The position numbers and the translations under genes are program-made. This document shows positions 1 through 8,103 of a DNA stretch of 64,000 bases, piece by piece. The notes under the pieces are model-generated. The model was not told the origin of the DNA. It did not search any database and was given only the letters and a program-made list of their open reading frames with translations. The DNA is from Marifrigoribacter sp965178585 (GTDB lineage: Bacteria > Bacteroidota > Bacteroidia > Flavobacteriales > Flavobacteriaceae): NCBI GenBank assembly GCA_965178585.1, contig OZ238267.1, positions 1,612,001 through 1,676,000 on the forward strand. Direction: 5' to 3'. The stretch's first letter is position 1, and every line of letters begins with the position of its first letter.

Positions 1-81
1 TATAAAGTATACAATCGAAATTACTTTTGCCGATTTATTATACTTTAATTTATGAAGTTCTATAGTTAGTAAACGAAGCAT
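1..81 (-). CDS. ABC-2 type transporter permease, N-terminal fragment
   Basis: Only the first 27 codons are inside the window. The ATG is at 79-81 and translation reads MLRLLTIELHKLKYNKSAKV, then the start of a hydrophobic segment. A short basic N-terminus followed directly by a membrane helix is typical of ABC-2 permeases in Bacteroidota. It lies 21 bases downstream of the ATPase gene ending at 103, on the same strand, so the two probably form one exporter operon. The substrate cannot be told from this fragment. Confidence 0.7.
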   Translation of the reverse strand, partial: MLRLLTIELHKLKYNKSAKVISIVYFI

Positions 82-102
82 GTTTATAGGTTTTGTGTTT
101 AA

Positions 103-999
103 TTATTCTGTTTTGGTTAGCTCTAAAAATTGTTCTTCTAGGCTTTCTTTACGATGAACCAAATAAGAAAGGAAAATTCCTTTTTCAAAAAGAAGCTTGT
201 TTAACTCTGTGCCACTAAGGGGTTCTTTTAAATAAGCAACCAGTTGACTGCCTTCATTTTTTATAGTTCCAATACTTGGATGTTCATCCAATACTGAAGT
301 TAATCTTTCTAAATCATCAGATTGTAAAGTAAAAAAACCATGACTAGCTATCATATTCTCTACACTACCAGAATATAAACTTTTTCCTTTTCTAAGAATC
401 ACCACATGCGTACAAACTTTTTCAACTTCATCTAAGAGGTGAGAAGCAAGTAAAATCGTAGTTCCTTCTGATGCAATTTTTTTAATAATTTCTCTAATCT
501 GATGAATTCCTTGAGGGTCCAAACCGTTTGTAGGCTCATCCAAAATTAATATTTCAGGATCATTCAATAAGGCAGATGCAATTGCTAATCGTTGTTTCAT
601 TCCTAATGAAAAAGTTTTGAATTTGTCATCTTTTCGATCTAACAGCCCTACAACATCAAGCTTTTCATTTATTTTAGATTTTGAAACCTCTTTGATTTTA
701 CAAACTAAACTTAAATTTTCTTCAGCAGTCATATATGGATAAAAGTTAGGTCGTTCTATAATAGCTCCTACTTTTTTTAATGCTTCATGAGTACTTCCAG
801 TACCATCAAACCAATGATATCCACCTTCAGTTTTGTTAACAACGTTTAAAACAATACCTAATGTGGTAGATTTTCCGCTACCGTTAGGTCCTAATATTCC
901 GTAAACATTACCTTTTTCTATGGTTACTGAAAGATTATTCACCGCTGTTAGTGAACCATATTTTTTTGTAAGATTATTTAATGTTAAAATTTCTTGCAC
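103..999 (-). CDS. ABC transporter ATP-binding protein
   Basis: This is a 298-residue ABC ATPase. It has a Walker A motif (GPNGSGKST, about residue 37), a signature motif (SLGMKQRL, about 132) and Walker B with the catalytic glutamate (ILILDEP, about 150). The roughly 80 residues after the nucleotide-binding domain match the C-terminal extension of ABC-2 exporter ATPases such as the CcmA/BcrA-like and gliding-associated types. The partner permease begins 21 bases downstream (position 81). It should sit on the cytoplasmic face and power export by the ABC-2 permease. The substrate (drug, peptide or lipid) cannot be decided. Confidence 0.85.
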   Translation of the reverse strand: MQEILTLNNLTKKYGSLTAVNNLSVTIEKGNVYGILGPNGSGKSTTLGIVLNVVNKTEGGYHWFDGTGSTHEALKKVGAIIERPNFYPYMTAEENLSLVCKIKEVSKSKINEKLDVVGLLDRKDDKFKTFSLGMKQRLAIASALLNDPEILILDEPTNGLDPQGIHQIREIIKKIASEGTTILLASHLLDEVEKVCTHVVILRKGKSLYSGSVENMIASHGFFTLQSDDLERLTSVLDEHPSIGTIKNEGSQLVAYLKEPLSGTELNKLLFEKGIFLSYLVHRKESLEEQFLELTKTE

Positions 1000-1101
1000 A
1001 GATGTAGTTTTGTTGATTAGATAAAAGTAAGACGAGCCATCTAAAAATTTGTTACATTTTTTAAATAGTATGATTAAATATTAAATGAATAATAAAGAGT
1101 T

Positions 1102-1842
1102 TTAAAAAGTGATTTTTTTCTTTCTAAGCTCAAAGTTTTGGCCTAAATATACTTTTCTAACCATTTCGTCATTGGCTAAATCTTCAGGTATACCGTGTTT
1201 TAATATGCTACCTTCAAACATAAGATAAGTTCGATCTGTAATAGCTAATGTTTCTTGAACATTATGATCGGTTATAAGAATTCCAATGTTTTTAGTTACT
1301 AATTTGGCTACAATTCGTTGAATGTCCTCTACAGCAACTGGATCCACACCAGCAAATGGTTCATCTAATAATATAAAATGAGGATCAGTTGCAAGGGCTC
1401 GTGCAATTTCAGTTCTTCTTCTTTCTCCACCACTTAATAAGTCACCTCTATTTTTACGAATATGTCCTAAACCAAATTCTTCAATTAAAGATTCCATTTT
1501 TTCTTTTTGCTCTTTTTTTGTAAAATTAGTAAGCTGAAGTACACTTAAGATATTGTCTTCAACACTAAGTTTTCTAAAAACAGAAGCTTCTTGAGCTAGA
1601 TATCCAATTCCGTTTTGAGCACGCTTGTACATAGGGTATTTGGTAATCTCTTTATTGTCTAAATAAATATTACCACCATTAGGTTTTATAAGCCCAACAA
1701 TCATATAAAATGAAGTTGTTTTCCCTGCTCCATTAGGACCTAATAAACCAACAATCTCTCCTTGATTTACTTCAACTGAAACCTCTTTCACCACTTTACG
1801 GCCCTTATAAGATTTCATTAGATTTTCGGCTCTTAGCTTCAT
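1102..1842 (-). CDS. lptB: LPS export ABC transporter ATP-binding protein LptB
   Basis: LptB is the cytoplasmic ATPase of the LptB2FGC complex, which extracts lipopolysaccharide from the inner membrane and drives it across the periplasm. The protein has 246 residues, the usual length. It shows Walker A (GPNGAGKTT, about residue 35), the signature LLSGGERRR (about 136) and Walker B with the LptB-typical FILLDEPFAGVDP (about 157). The C-terminus QNFELRKKKITF resembles that of LptB. It follows tatC by 48 bases on the same strand and probably belongs to the kdsD-tatC-lptB unit, which joins Kdo synthesis to LPS export. LptF, G and C are not in the window. Confidence 0.93.
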   Translation of the reverse strand: MKLRAENLMKSYKGRKVVKEVSVEVNQGEIVGLLGPNGAGKTTSFYMIVGLIKPNGGNIYLDNKEITKYPMYKRAQNGIGYLAQEASVFRKLSVEDNILSVLQLTNFTKKEQKEKMESLIEEFGLGHIRKNRGDLLSGGERRRTEIARALATDPHFILLDEPFAGVDPVAVEDIQRIVAKLVTKNIGILITDHNVQETLAITDRTYLMFEGSILKHGIPEDLANDEMVRKVYLGQNFELRKKKITF

Positions 1843-1890
1843 ATTGATATTTCTATTTAGTAGTAAGCTTACTAAATTAGTTTAATTAAA

Positions 1891-2724
1891 TTATTTTGCT
1901 TGTTTTTTTAATAATTTTTCCTGTTTTCTAATTACAGCTCTTGATATAAAAATACTAATTTCATATAAAACAATAATTGGAACTGATACAATAACTTGAC
2001 TAGCAATATCTGGAGGAGTTATAATTGCTGAAAGAATTAACACAACAACTAAGGAAATTTTTCGATATTTCTTCAACATTTCTGGAGTAACAACACCAAC
2101 TTTAGTTAGTATATATATAAGTATGGGAAGTTCGAAAATTAATCCACTTGCGATTACCGAAGCTCTTACTAAAGAGATATAACTACTTAAGTCAAAGTCA
2201 TTATGAACTTCACCACTTACTTGGTAAGTCCCTAAAAAATTAATTGATAAAGGAGTTACTACATAGTATCCAAACAGTACACCAATAAAAAATAGGAGAG
2301 AGGCAATTAATATAAATCCTTTAGCAGAGCTTCTTTCCTTAAGTTTTAAGCCTGGACTAATAAATCTCCACATTTCTAGTAATATATATGGAAAAGCTAC
2401 TATAAACCCAGCCGTAATTGAAGTCCATATATGGGCAGAAAATTGTCCTCCCATCGTTCTACTTTGTATTCTAAAAGGCAATTCTGTAAAGCAAAAACTA
2501 TCCTTAAATCCTACAAACTGAGCAATTTTACAAAGAATTTTATAGGTAGGGAAATCTGCGTGTTTTGGGCCAAAAATTAATACATTAAAAATAAAATCTT
2601 TTGCTAGAAAAGCAATGGTTGCAAAAATTAATACTGCTAATACAGCACGTATTAAATGCCATCTTAATTCTTCAAGATGATCTAAAAAAGACATCTCTTT
2701 TTCAATGTTTTTTGTTTTAGCCAT
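1891..2724 (-). CDS. tatC: Sec-independent protein translocase TatC
   Basis: TatC is the substrate receptor of the twin-arginine translocase and recognises RR signal peptides of folded proteins. The protein has 277 residues and about six predicted membrane helices. The N-terminal cytoplasmic stretch MSFLDHLEELRWHLIRA contains the family's HLEELR motif, and FPYILLEMWRFISPGL is the conserved second-helix region. A longer first periplasmic loop with two cysteines (about residues 55-90) looks like the loop of Bacteroidota TatC. The ATG shares one base with the stop of kdsD (TAATG at 2722-2726), suggesting translational coupling. TatA/E is not in the window. Confidence 0.95.
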   Translation of the reverse strand: MAKTKNIEKEMSFLDHLEELRWHLIRAVLAVLIFATIAFLAKDFIFNVLIFGPKHADFPTYKILCKIAQFVGFKDSFCFTELPFRIQSRTMGGQFSAHIWTSITAGFIVAFPYILLEMWRFISPGLKLKERSSAKGFILIASLLFFIGVLFGYYVVTPLSINFLGTYQVSGEVHNDFDLSSYISLVRASVIASGLIFELPILIYILTKVGVVTPEMLKKYRKISLVVVLILSAIITPPDIASQVIVSVPIIVLYEISIFISRAVIRKQEKLLKKQAK

Positions 2725-3689
2725 TAAATAATACCTTCATTTGTTAGGTTATGAATATGAACTATCCCTTTATAATAGCCGTCTTCTACAGAAATTATTT
2801 GAGTAATACTAAATTTATCCATAATCTCTATAGCTTCAACAGCCATAGCATCGTTTGAAATTGTTTTAGGATTTTCAGACATAATATCTTTTGCAGTTAA
2901 CCCATGAAAACTATCTGCTTTTGTTAACATTCTTCTTAAATCTCCATCTGTAATAATACCAACTACTTTATTTTTATCTACTACAGCAGTAACTCCAAGC
3001 ATATTTTCGGAAATCTCTACAATTACCCTTTTTATATCTGTATCTAATTGTACTTCTGGTTTTTTATTCAGTTTTGTTAAATCACTTACTCGCAAGTATA
3101 ATTTTTTACCTAGAGATCCACCAGGATGAAATTTTGCAAAATCTTTACTTGAAAATCCTTTTAAATCTAGTAAGCAAACCGCTAAAGCATCACCAATCAC
3201 TAATTGTGCAGTAGTGCTTGTTGTTGGAGCTAAATTATTTGGGCAAGCTTCTTTTTCAACGTAAGCATTCAAAATGTAATCCGATTGTTGACCCAAAAAA
3301 GACTCTTTATTTGATGTAATTGCAATTAACTTATTACCTCTTGTCTTTATTAATGGAACTAAAACTTTAATTTCAGGAGTATTTCCGCTTTTAGAAATGC
3401 AAATAACTACATCTTCTTCTAGAATAGTTCCTAAATCTCCGTGAATTGCATCTGCAGCATGCATAAAAATTGAAGGGGTGCCAGTAGAATTTAACGTAGC
3501 AACAATTTTATTTGCTATAATTGCACTTTTACCTATTCCTGTTATGATAACTCTACCGTTTGAGTTGTAAATATATTCTATTGCTGCTGCAAAAGAATCA
3601 TCTATTAATTCGACCAAGTTTTTTATGGCTTTGCTTTCAGTATCAATAGTTTTTTTGGCTACTGAAATAATTTGATTTCGCTTATTCAA
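2724..3689 (-). CDS. kdsD: D-arabinose-5-phosphate isomerase (KdsD/KpsF family)
   Basis: This enzyme interconverts ribulose-5-phosphate and arabinose-5-phosphate, the first committed step towards Kdo. The 321-residue protein has an N-terminal SIS sugar-isomerase domain (about residues 35-180; GIGKSAIIANKIVATLNSTG) and two C-terminal CBS repeats (about 205-320). The FHPGGSLGK motif near residue 190 carries the conserved histidine of the family. It is the first gene of a minus-strand unit with tatC and lptB. kdsB and kdnB lie 20 kb away, so the Kdo genes are split. Family and domain order are clear. Confidence 0.93.
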   Translation of the reverse strand: MNKRNQIISVAKKTIDTESKAIKNLVELIDDSFAAAIEYIYNSNGRVIITGIGKSAIIANKIVATLNSTGTPSIFMHAADAIHGDLGTILEEDVVICISKSGNTPEIKVLVPLIKTRGNKLIAITSNKESFLGQQSDYILNAYVEKEACPNNLAPTTSTTAQLVIGDALAVCLLDLKGFSSKDFAKFHPGGSLGKKLYLRVSDLTKLNKKPEVQLDTDIKRVIVEISENMLGVTAVVDKNKVVGIITDGDLRRMLTKADSFHGLTAKDIMSENPKTISNDAMAVEAIEIMDKFSITQIISVEDGYYKGIVHIHNLTNEGII

Positions 3690-3878
3690 AATTTTGGCTT
3701 TTTTTTAGTTGTAACTATTTCAGAATGTATTATATTTAAAATGCAAAAAAATAAAATAATTTACTCCTTTATATATAAGATACATATTTCTTATTGCGGA
3801 TGCTAAATTACGATTGTTAGTTAGTTAATACAATTTTTATTTTTAAGTAAACAACAAATTTAATTTTTACCTAAAAGT

Positions 3879-6077
3879 TTGGCAGAAATAGATATTTACG
3901 AAGCGTTAAAAAAGTATTTTGGGTTTTCTAAATTCAAAGGGTTACAAGAAGAAGTAATAAAAAGTGTTTTAAATAAAAAAGATGCTTTTGTAATTATGCC
4001 CACGGGTGGCGGAAAATCACTTTGTTATCAGCTCCCCGCTTTTATTGAGGAAGGAACAGCAATTGTTGTATCCCCCTTAATAGCATTAATGAAAAATCAG
4101 GTTGATGCTTTACGAGCATTATCTTCAGAAACGGGAGTTGCTCATGTTTTAAATTCTTCTCTTAATAAGACTGAAGTTAAACAAGTAAAAAGTGACATTA
4201 CTGATGGTATTACAAAACTGTTATATGTTGCACCAGAATCTTTAACAAAAGATGAGAATGTTGAATTTTTACAGTCTGTAAAAATTTCATTTGTAGCAAT
4301 AGATGAAGCTCATTGTATTAGTGAATGGGGACATGACTTTAGACCGGAATATAGAAATCTTAAAAAAATAATAGAGCGAATAGATGACAATATTCCTATT
4401 ATAGGTTTAACTGCAACTGCTACCCCTAAAGTGCAAGAAGATATATTAAAGAATTTAGGGATTCAAGACGCTAATACATTTAAGGCTTCTTTTAATCGCC
4501 CTAATTTATATTATGAGGTACGACCAAAAACAAAAAATGTTGATGGAGATATCATCCGATTCATTAAACAACACGAAGGAAAAAGCGGTATTGTATATTG
4601 TTTAAGTCGCAAACGTGTAGAAGAATTATCTCAAGCTTTACAAGTTAATGGTATAAAAGCAGTTCCTTATCATGCTGGATTAGATTCTAAAACCAGAGTA
4701 AGACATCAAGATATGTTTTTAATGGAAGATATCGATGTGGTTGTGGCAACGATAGCCTTTGGAATGGGAATTGATAAACCAGATGTGAGATTTGTGATTC
4801 ATAACGACATTCCAAAAAGTATAGAAAGCTATTATCAAGAAACAGGTAGAGCAGGTAGAGATGGAGGAGAAGGTATTTGTCTTGCTTTTTATTCTTATAA
4901 AGACATAGAGAAGTTAGAAAAATTTATGAGTGGAAAACCAGTTGCTGAACAAGAGATTGGACATGCTTTACTTCAAGAAGTGGTAGCTTTTGCTGAAACA
5001 TCTATGTCTAGGAGGAAGTTTATTCTTCATTATTTTGGTGAAGAATATGATAATGAAACTGGTGAAGGAGGGGATTTGGATGATAATATGCGCTTTCCAA
5101 AAAAGAAACATGAGGCCAAAGATGAAGCTATTAAAATTCTAAATGTCGTTAAAAAAACTAACGAACGATATAAATCTAAGGAAGTAGTTAATGTGTTAAT
5201 AGGACATTCTAATGCATTAATAAAATCACATAGAACTGAAAGTCAAGATTTTTTTGGATCTGGAACAGAATTCGAAGCTCCTTATTGGATGGCATTGATT
5301 CGTCAATTACTTGTAGCTGGATACCTTAGAAAGGATATTGAAACTTATGGTTTAATAAAAATCACTCAAAAAGGGTTAGATTTTTTAGAGAGTCCTTCAT
5401 CTTTTATGATGACAGAGGATCATTCGTTTAAAGAAGCAAATGACGATACCATTATAACCAATCAAAAAGGAGGAGGATTTGCAGCTGATGACAAGTTATT
5501 TGGGATATTAAAAGCAGAACGAAAAAAAGTAGCTGATAAATTAAGTCTACCGCCATTTGTTATTTTTCAAGATCCTTCCTTAGAAGATATGGCGTTAAAA
5601 TACCCTATGTCTTTAGCTGAAATGGCTAATGTACACGGTGTAGGAGAAGGAAAGGCAAAAAAATACGGCACTTCTTTTGTTAAGATTATAAAAGAATATG
5701 TAGAAGAAAATGATATAATGCGACCAGATGATTTTATAGTAAAATCAACAGGAACTAATAGCGCATTAAAGTTATATATAATAACAAATGTTGATAAAAA
5801 ACTTCCATTGACAGATATAGCGGATGCTAAGAAAATGGAGATGAATGATTTGATAAAAGAAATGGAGGCTATTGTAAATAGCGGTACTAAGCTTAATATC
5901 AATTATTGGATAGATGAAATCCTAGATGAAGATCAACAAGAAGAAATTCATGATTACTTCCTAGAAGATGCTGAAACAGACGATATAGAAGCTGCCATGG
6001 AAGAATTTGATGGCGATTATGAAGAAGAAGAATTACGCCTATATCGCATTAAATTCTTCAATGAAGTAGCCCATTAA
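3879..6077 (+). CDS. recQ: ATP-dependent DNA helicase RecQ (lacks zinc-site cysteines)
   Basis: RecQ is a 3'-5' superfamily 2 helicase for recombination and fork repair. Visible parts are Walker A (MPTGGGKSLC, about residue 40), the DEAH box (IDEAHCISEWGHDF, about 142), motif VI (QETGRAGRDG, about 330), a winged-helix region (about 410-520) and an HRDC domain (about 570-640; MANVHGVGEGKAKKYG). The start is a TTG; no ATG lies upstream in frame that would fit. The zinc-binding region after SMSRRKFILHYFGEEYD has no cysteine, and I see none between about residue 345 and the end. The acidic C-terminal tail (about 680-732) extends past HRDC. It stands alone, divergent from kdsD. Confidence 0.94.
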   Translation: MAEIDIYEALKKYFGFSKFKGLQEEVIKSVLNKKDAFVIMPTGGGKSLCYQLPAFIEEGTAIVVSPLIALMKNQVDALRALSSETGVAHVLNSSLNKTEVKQVKSDITDGITKLLYVAPESLTKDENVEFLQSVKISFVAIDEAHCISEWGHDFRPEYRNLKKIIERIDDNIPIIGLTATATPKVQEDILKNLGIQDANTFKASFNRPNLYYEVRPKTKNVDGDIIRFIKQHEGKSGIVYCLSRKRVEELSQALQVNGIKAVPYHAGLDSKTRVRHQDMFLMEDIDVVVATIAFGMGIDKPDVRFVIHNDIPKSIESYYQETGRAGRDGGEGICLAFYSYKDIEKLEKFMSGKPVAEQEIGHALLQEVVAFAETSMSRRKFILHYFGEEYDNETGEGGDLDDNMRFPKKKHEAKDEAIKILNVVKKTNERYKSKEVVNVLIGHSNALIKSHRTESQDFFGSGTEFEAPYWMALIRQLLVAGYLRKDIETYGLIKITQKGLDFLESPSSFMMTEDHSFKEANDDTIITNQKGGGFAADDKLFGILKAERKKVADKLSLPPFVIFQDPSLEDMALKYPMSLAEMANVHGVGEGKAKKYGTSFVKIIKEYVEENDIMRPDDFIVKSTGTNSALKLYIITNVDKKLPLTDIADAKKMEMNDLIKEMEAIVNSGTKLNINYWIDEILDEDQQEEIHDYFLEDAETDDIEAAMEEFDGDYEEEELRLYRIKFFNEVAH

Positions 6078-6115
6078 TACCTTTTTTTTTATTCTGTTAA
6101 TACTACATTAATTAT

Positions 6116-6147
6116 TTATGAAATAGTTTTATGAATATGTACCTTTG
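6116..6147 (+). promoter_or_regulatory. Bacteroidota-type promoter of the PPIase gene
   Basis: The box TACCTTTG at 6140-6147 fits the Bacteroidota -7 consensus TAnnTTTG exactly. Nineteen bases upstream, TATG (6117-6120) is one base from the -33 TTTG. Transcription would start near 6154, giving a leader of about 17 bases before the ATG at 6171. Confidence 0.6.
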
Positions 6148-6170
6148 CACTTTAATTTAAAAAATTAGTT

Positions 6171-7103
6171 ATGCAAGACGGTATTTACGCAAAAATTAAT
6201 ACAGAAAAAGGAGATATTTTAATCAATCTTACTTATAAACTTACTCCTGGAACAGTAGGAAATTTTGTTTCATTAGCAGAGGGAAATCTAGAAAATGATG
6301 CTGTTGCTCAAGGAACACCCTATTATAATGGTTTAAAGTTTCATAGAGTAATTCCAGATTTTATGGTTCAAGGTGGAGATCCACAAGGAACTGGAGTAGG
6401 AGGTCCTGGATATCAATTTGATGATGAATTTCATCCAGATTTACGTCACGATGCACCGGGAGTTTTGTCAATGGCAAATTCAGGTCCTGGATCTAACGGA
6501 AGTCAGTTTTTTATAACTCATGTGGAAACACCTTGGTTAGATGATAAACATTCTGTTTTTGGAAATGTTGTAGAAGGAATGGATGTAGTTAACGCTATAG
6601 AGCAAGGAGATTCTATGAAAGAAGTTACTATTATTAGAGTTGGTGAAGATGCTGAAAAATGGAATTCTGTTGAAGCTTTTCGTCAATTTACTGGAGCAAA
6701 AGCAGAACGTGTAGCAGCTGCAAAAAAAGCACAAGATGAACTTTTAGGGAAAATATCTGAAGGATTTGATCAAACTGATTCCGGTCTTAGATACAAAATT
6801 ATTCAAAAAGGAGATGGTCCTCAACCTCAAAAGGGACAAAACGTATCAGTACATTATAAAGGAATGTTTACTGAGGGTGGCGTATTTGATGATTCTTATA
6901 AAAGAGGAAATCCAATTGAATTCCCAGTAGGAATGGGGAATGTAATACCAGGTTGGGACGAAGGAATTTTACTTTTAAACAAAGGAGATAAAGCTCGTTT
7001 TGTTATCCCTTCACATTTAGCTTATGGTGAAGCAGGTGCTGGTGGAGTAATTCCTCCAAATGCAACCTTAGTTTTTGATGTGGAATTGATGGATGTTAAA
7101 TAG
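6171..7103 (+). CDS. Dual-family immunophilin: cyclophilin-FKBP fusion PPIase
   Basis: The 310-residue protein joins two unrelated peptidyl-prolyl isomerases. Residues about 1-165 are a cyclophilin, with FHRVIPDFMVQGGDP, GSQFFIT and PWLDDKHSVFG; the last holds the tryptophan that binds cyclosporin in sensitive cyclophilins. A charged linker (about 166-205) leads to an FKBP domain (about 205-310) with VSVHYKGMF, VIPGWDEG (pocket tryptophan) and AYGEAGAGGVIPPNA. No signal peptide is visible, so it is probably cytoplasmic. Such fusions are known as dual-family immunophilins and occur in some bacteria and protists. It has its own promoter and is followed by a strong hairpin, so it is monocistronic. 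Confidence 0.93.
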   Translation: MQDGIYAKINTEKGDILINLTYKLTPGTVGNFVSLAEGNLENDAVAQGTPYYNGLKFHRVIPDFMVQGGDPQGTGVGGPGYQFDDEFHPDLRHDAPGVLSMANSGPGSNGSQFFITHVETPWLDDKHSVFGNVVEGMDVVNAIEQGDSMKEVTIIRVGEDAEKWNSVEAFRQFTGAKAERVAAAKKAQDELLGKISEGFDQTDSGLRYKIIQKGDGPQPQKGQNVSVHYKGMFTEGGVFDDSYKRGNPIEFPVGMGNVIPGWDEGILLLNKGDKARFVIPSHLAYGEAGAGGVIPPNATLVFDVELMDVK

Positions 7104-7124
7104 GTAACTTATTATAATTAATAT

Positions 7125-7161
7125 AAAAAAGCAGTCAATATAATAGTTGACTGCTTTTTTT
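7125..7161. terminator. Bidirectional terminator between convergent genes
   Basis: The stem GCAGTCAA (7131-7138) pairs with TTGACTGC (7147-7154). It is flanked by A6 on the left and T7 on the right, so it works in both directions. It serves the PPIase gene on the plus strand and the thioredoxin-like gene, whose stop codon begins at its edge, on the minus strand. Confidence 0.85.
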
Positions 7162-7714
7162 ATTTCCATTTAATATTACAGCCCATACTTGGCTTTTGAT
7201 TTTCGCTTTGAGGTTTGTTTTGTGTTAAATTATCTAAAGCTTCTCTCAGATCTAACCCAGATAATAGTATGTTATTTCCAGGTCTAGAATTATCTAATTG
7301 ACCTCTATAAACCAATTTTAAATCTTTGTCAAATAAATAAAAATCTGGAGTGCAAGCTGCATCATAAGCTTTTGCAACTTCTTGTGATTCATCAAACAAA
7401 TATGGAAATGAGTAATCATTTTCCTTAGCAGAAATAATCATTTTTGCTGGTGAATCGTCAGGGTAATTTAAAATGTCATTACTATTTATTGCTATAAATC
7501 CAACTCCTTGTTTTTGATATTTATTAGCAACATTTACAATTTCATTATTAACGTGAATTACAAACGGACAATGATTGCAAATAAACATAATCACGGTACC
7601 TCTTTCTCCCTTATTATCATTTAAAGCTTCTTTTTTTTTAGTGATAGGATTAATTAATTCAAAATCGGGAGCCTTGGTTCCTAAGGGCAACATGTTAGAA
7701 GGAGTTAATGACAT
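7160..7714 (-). CDS. Thioredoxin-family (redoxin) protein
   Basis: The 184-residue protein is an AhpC/TSA- or TlpA-like redoxin. It has the entry motif GTKAPDFEL (about residues 12-20) and an atypical CNHCPF active site (about 46-51), where the usual C-G/A-P-C becomes C-N-H-C. The AACTPDFYLFD segment (about 118-128) supplies the cis-proline region. No clear signal peptide is present, so a cytoplasmic thiol reductase or peroxidase-like role is inferred. The CNHCPF variant is common in a widespread family annotated only as thioredoxin family protein. The gene stands alone, divergent from csaA. The exact substrate is unknown. Confidence 0.82.
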   Translation of the reverse strand: MSLTPSNMLPLGTKAPDFELINPITKKKEALNDNKGERGTVIMFICNHCPFVIHVNNEIVNVANKYQKQGVGFIAINSNDILNYPDDSPAKMIISAKENDYSFPYLFDESQEVAKAYDAACTPDFYLFDKDLKLVYRGQLDNSRPGNNILLSGLDLREALDNLTQNKPQSENQKPSMGCNIKWK

Positions 7715-7767
7715 TTAATTACTTTTTCTATATTCGTTTATTAAAGGTGTAAAATTACAATTATAAT

Positions 7768-8103
7768 ATGAATAATTTAAGTTGGTCAGATTTTGAAAAA
7801 GTTGATATGAGAATTGGTACCATTATTAGTGTTGAAGATTTTCCAGAAGCACGAAACCCAGCTTATAAGCTAACTATTGATTTTGGTGAAAAAATTGGAG
7901 TTAAAAAAACTTCAGCACAAATTACAGAGCTTTATAATAAAGAAGAGTTGCTAAACAAACAAATTATAGCAGTAATCAATTTTCCTGAAAAGCAAATTGC
8001 AAATTTTATGAGCGAATGTTTAGTGTTAGGAGCTGTCAATGGAAAAGAAGTTAATTTACTTCAGCCCAATAAAAATTCAAAAAACGGTTTAAGAATTTTA
8101 TAA
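7768..8103 (+). CDS. csaA: CsaA-like tRNA-binding domain protein
   Basis: The 111-residue protein is a single tRNA-binding (OB-fold) domain of the CsaA/EMAP-II type. It opens with WSDFEKVDMRIGTII and carries the NFPEKQIANFMSECLVLGA motif typical of CsaA and of the C-terminal MetRS domain. Free-standing copies are described as tRNA-binding or as export-related chaperones; which applies here is unknown. Its stop codon TAA (8101-8103) overlaps the antiparallel stop of tryptophanase (8098-8100) in the palindrome TTATAA, so the two genes end tail to tail with no terminator between them. Confidence 0.88.
   Translation: MNNLSWSDFEKVDMRIGTIISVEDFPEARNPAYKLTIDFGEKIGVKKTSAQITELYNKEELLNKQIIAVINFPEKQIANFMSECLVLGAVNGKEVNLLQPNKNSKNGLRIL

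Noticed and set aside
7748..7759. TGTAAAATTACA palindrome between the thioredoxin-like gene and csaA
   Set aside because: Short and AT-only; such palindromes are expected by chance in this DNA and no promoter box supports it.
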